The notes beneath the pieces are model-generated. The model saw only the letters and a program-made list of their open reading frames with translations, was not told the DNA's origin and did no database searches. A stretch of DNA of 33,706 bases from GCA-2861595 sp035536185 (GTDB lineage: Bacteria > Actinomycetota > Acidimicrobiia > Acidimicrobiales > GCA-2861595), in NCBI GenBank assembly GCA_035536185.1, contig DATLOM010000051.1:1-33706 (forward strand), given 5' to 3'. This document shows, in pieces, positions 33,452-33,706 of the stretch. Numbering within the stretch: position 1 is the first letter of the stretch; every line of letters starts with the position of its first letter. The position numbers and the translations under genes are program-made.

Positions 33452-33465
33452 CGTGACTCCGAGGT

Positions 33466-33666
33466 TCAGATGGGGCGGACGTTCTGGGCTTCCTCGCCCT
33501 TGCGACCGGGGGCCACGTCGAACTCGACATGCTGGCCCTCTTCCAGCGACTTGTAGCCGCTGCCCTGAATGTTCGAGTAGTGGACGAAGACATCGTCGCC
33601 CTGCTCGCGTGAGATGAAGCCGAAGCCCTTCTCCGAATTGAAGAACTTCACTGTTCCTGTTGCCAA
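33466..33666 (-). CDS. CspA-family cold-shock protein (second copy)
   Basis: This 66-residue protein is a second CspA paralogue with ATGTVKFFNSEKGFGFIS (RNP1 KGFGFIS) and RNP2 DVFVHYS, ending in RKGEEAQNVRPI. It binds single-stranded RNA or DNA as a chaperone. The start is a TTG at 33666, where the family N-terminus begins, with AGGAAG about 6 bases upstream. The frame continues upstream to 33702, but those residues do not fit the family. It is followed by a strong hairpin and then by the SHOCT gene. Confidence 0.95.
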   Translation of the reverse strand: MATGTVKFFNSEKGFGFISREQGDDVFVHYSNIQGSGYKSLEEGQHVEFDVAPGRKGEEAQNVRPI

Positions 33667-33706
33667 TGCACTTCCTAACTGTTCACTGCGAGCAAGTCCC
33701 ACTGAC

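Overview
The window is GC-rich, gene-dense actinobacterial DNA. Several things point to the class Acidimicrobiia or a near relative: SigE-family and membrane-tethered ECF sigma factors, GTG/TTG starts, SHOCT and CspA proteins, and exported proteins whose signal peptide ends in SVA(F/W)A-C. No rRNA or tRNA gene lies in the window, so this placement is an inference from protein style. Many starts look leaderless: a TANNNT hexamer sits 6-9 bases before the start codon of cysS, valS, the acyl-CoA dehydrogenase, the DUF433 antitoxin and the Asp-box protein.

Bases 1 to about 8550 are a worn mobile-element region. It holds a MobF/TrwC-type conjugative relaxase-helicase with a frameshift and a damaged Walker A loop, a winged-helix regulator with a tandem-repeat tail, and an unknown gene whose open frame overlaps it head to head. 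Next come a DUF433/DUF5615 toxin-antitoxin pair, a scrap of an integrase 3' end, a SigE-family sigma factor translationally coupled to a one-TM kelch protein, an 80-codon gene, and an apparently intact tyrosine recombinase. The integrase scrap matches the 3' end of that recombinase at 46 of 48 bases, which shows duplication or decay of integrated elements.

From about 8550 to 21350 the content looks like chromosomal core: an acyl-CoA dehydrogenase, an ECF sigma factor fused to its own zinc-finger anti-sigma-like domain, TM segment and outer domain, a cold-shock protein, cysS and valS (divergent, 20 bp apart), and a complete five-gene oligopeptide/dipeptide ABC transporter operon (lipoprotein, two permeases, two ATPases).

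From about 21350 to 32830 is a sensory and cell-surface region. A PhoB/OmpR-type regulator and a soluble double-PAS histidine kinase are followed by a small exported protein. The promoters of the regulator and of the exported protein carry the same 11-bp-period direct-repeat box at exactly the same distance from a -10, so they probably form one regulon. Then come a membrane-anchored Asp-box propeller coupled to a copper-type cupredoxin lipoprotein, a 1690-residue exported protein built as three units of seven kelch blades plus an IPT/TIG domain, and a membrane-anchored Ser/Gly/Ala-rich stalk protein. The right edge carries a SHOCT protein and a second cold-shock gene. The best candidates for something undescribed are the shared-box regulon, the 3x7 kelch surface protein with its neighbours, and the tethered sigma/anti-sigma fusion.
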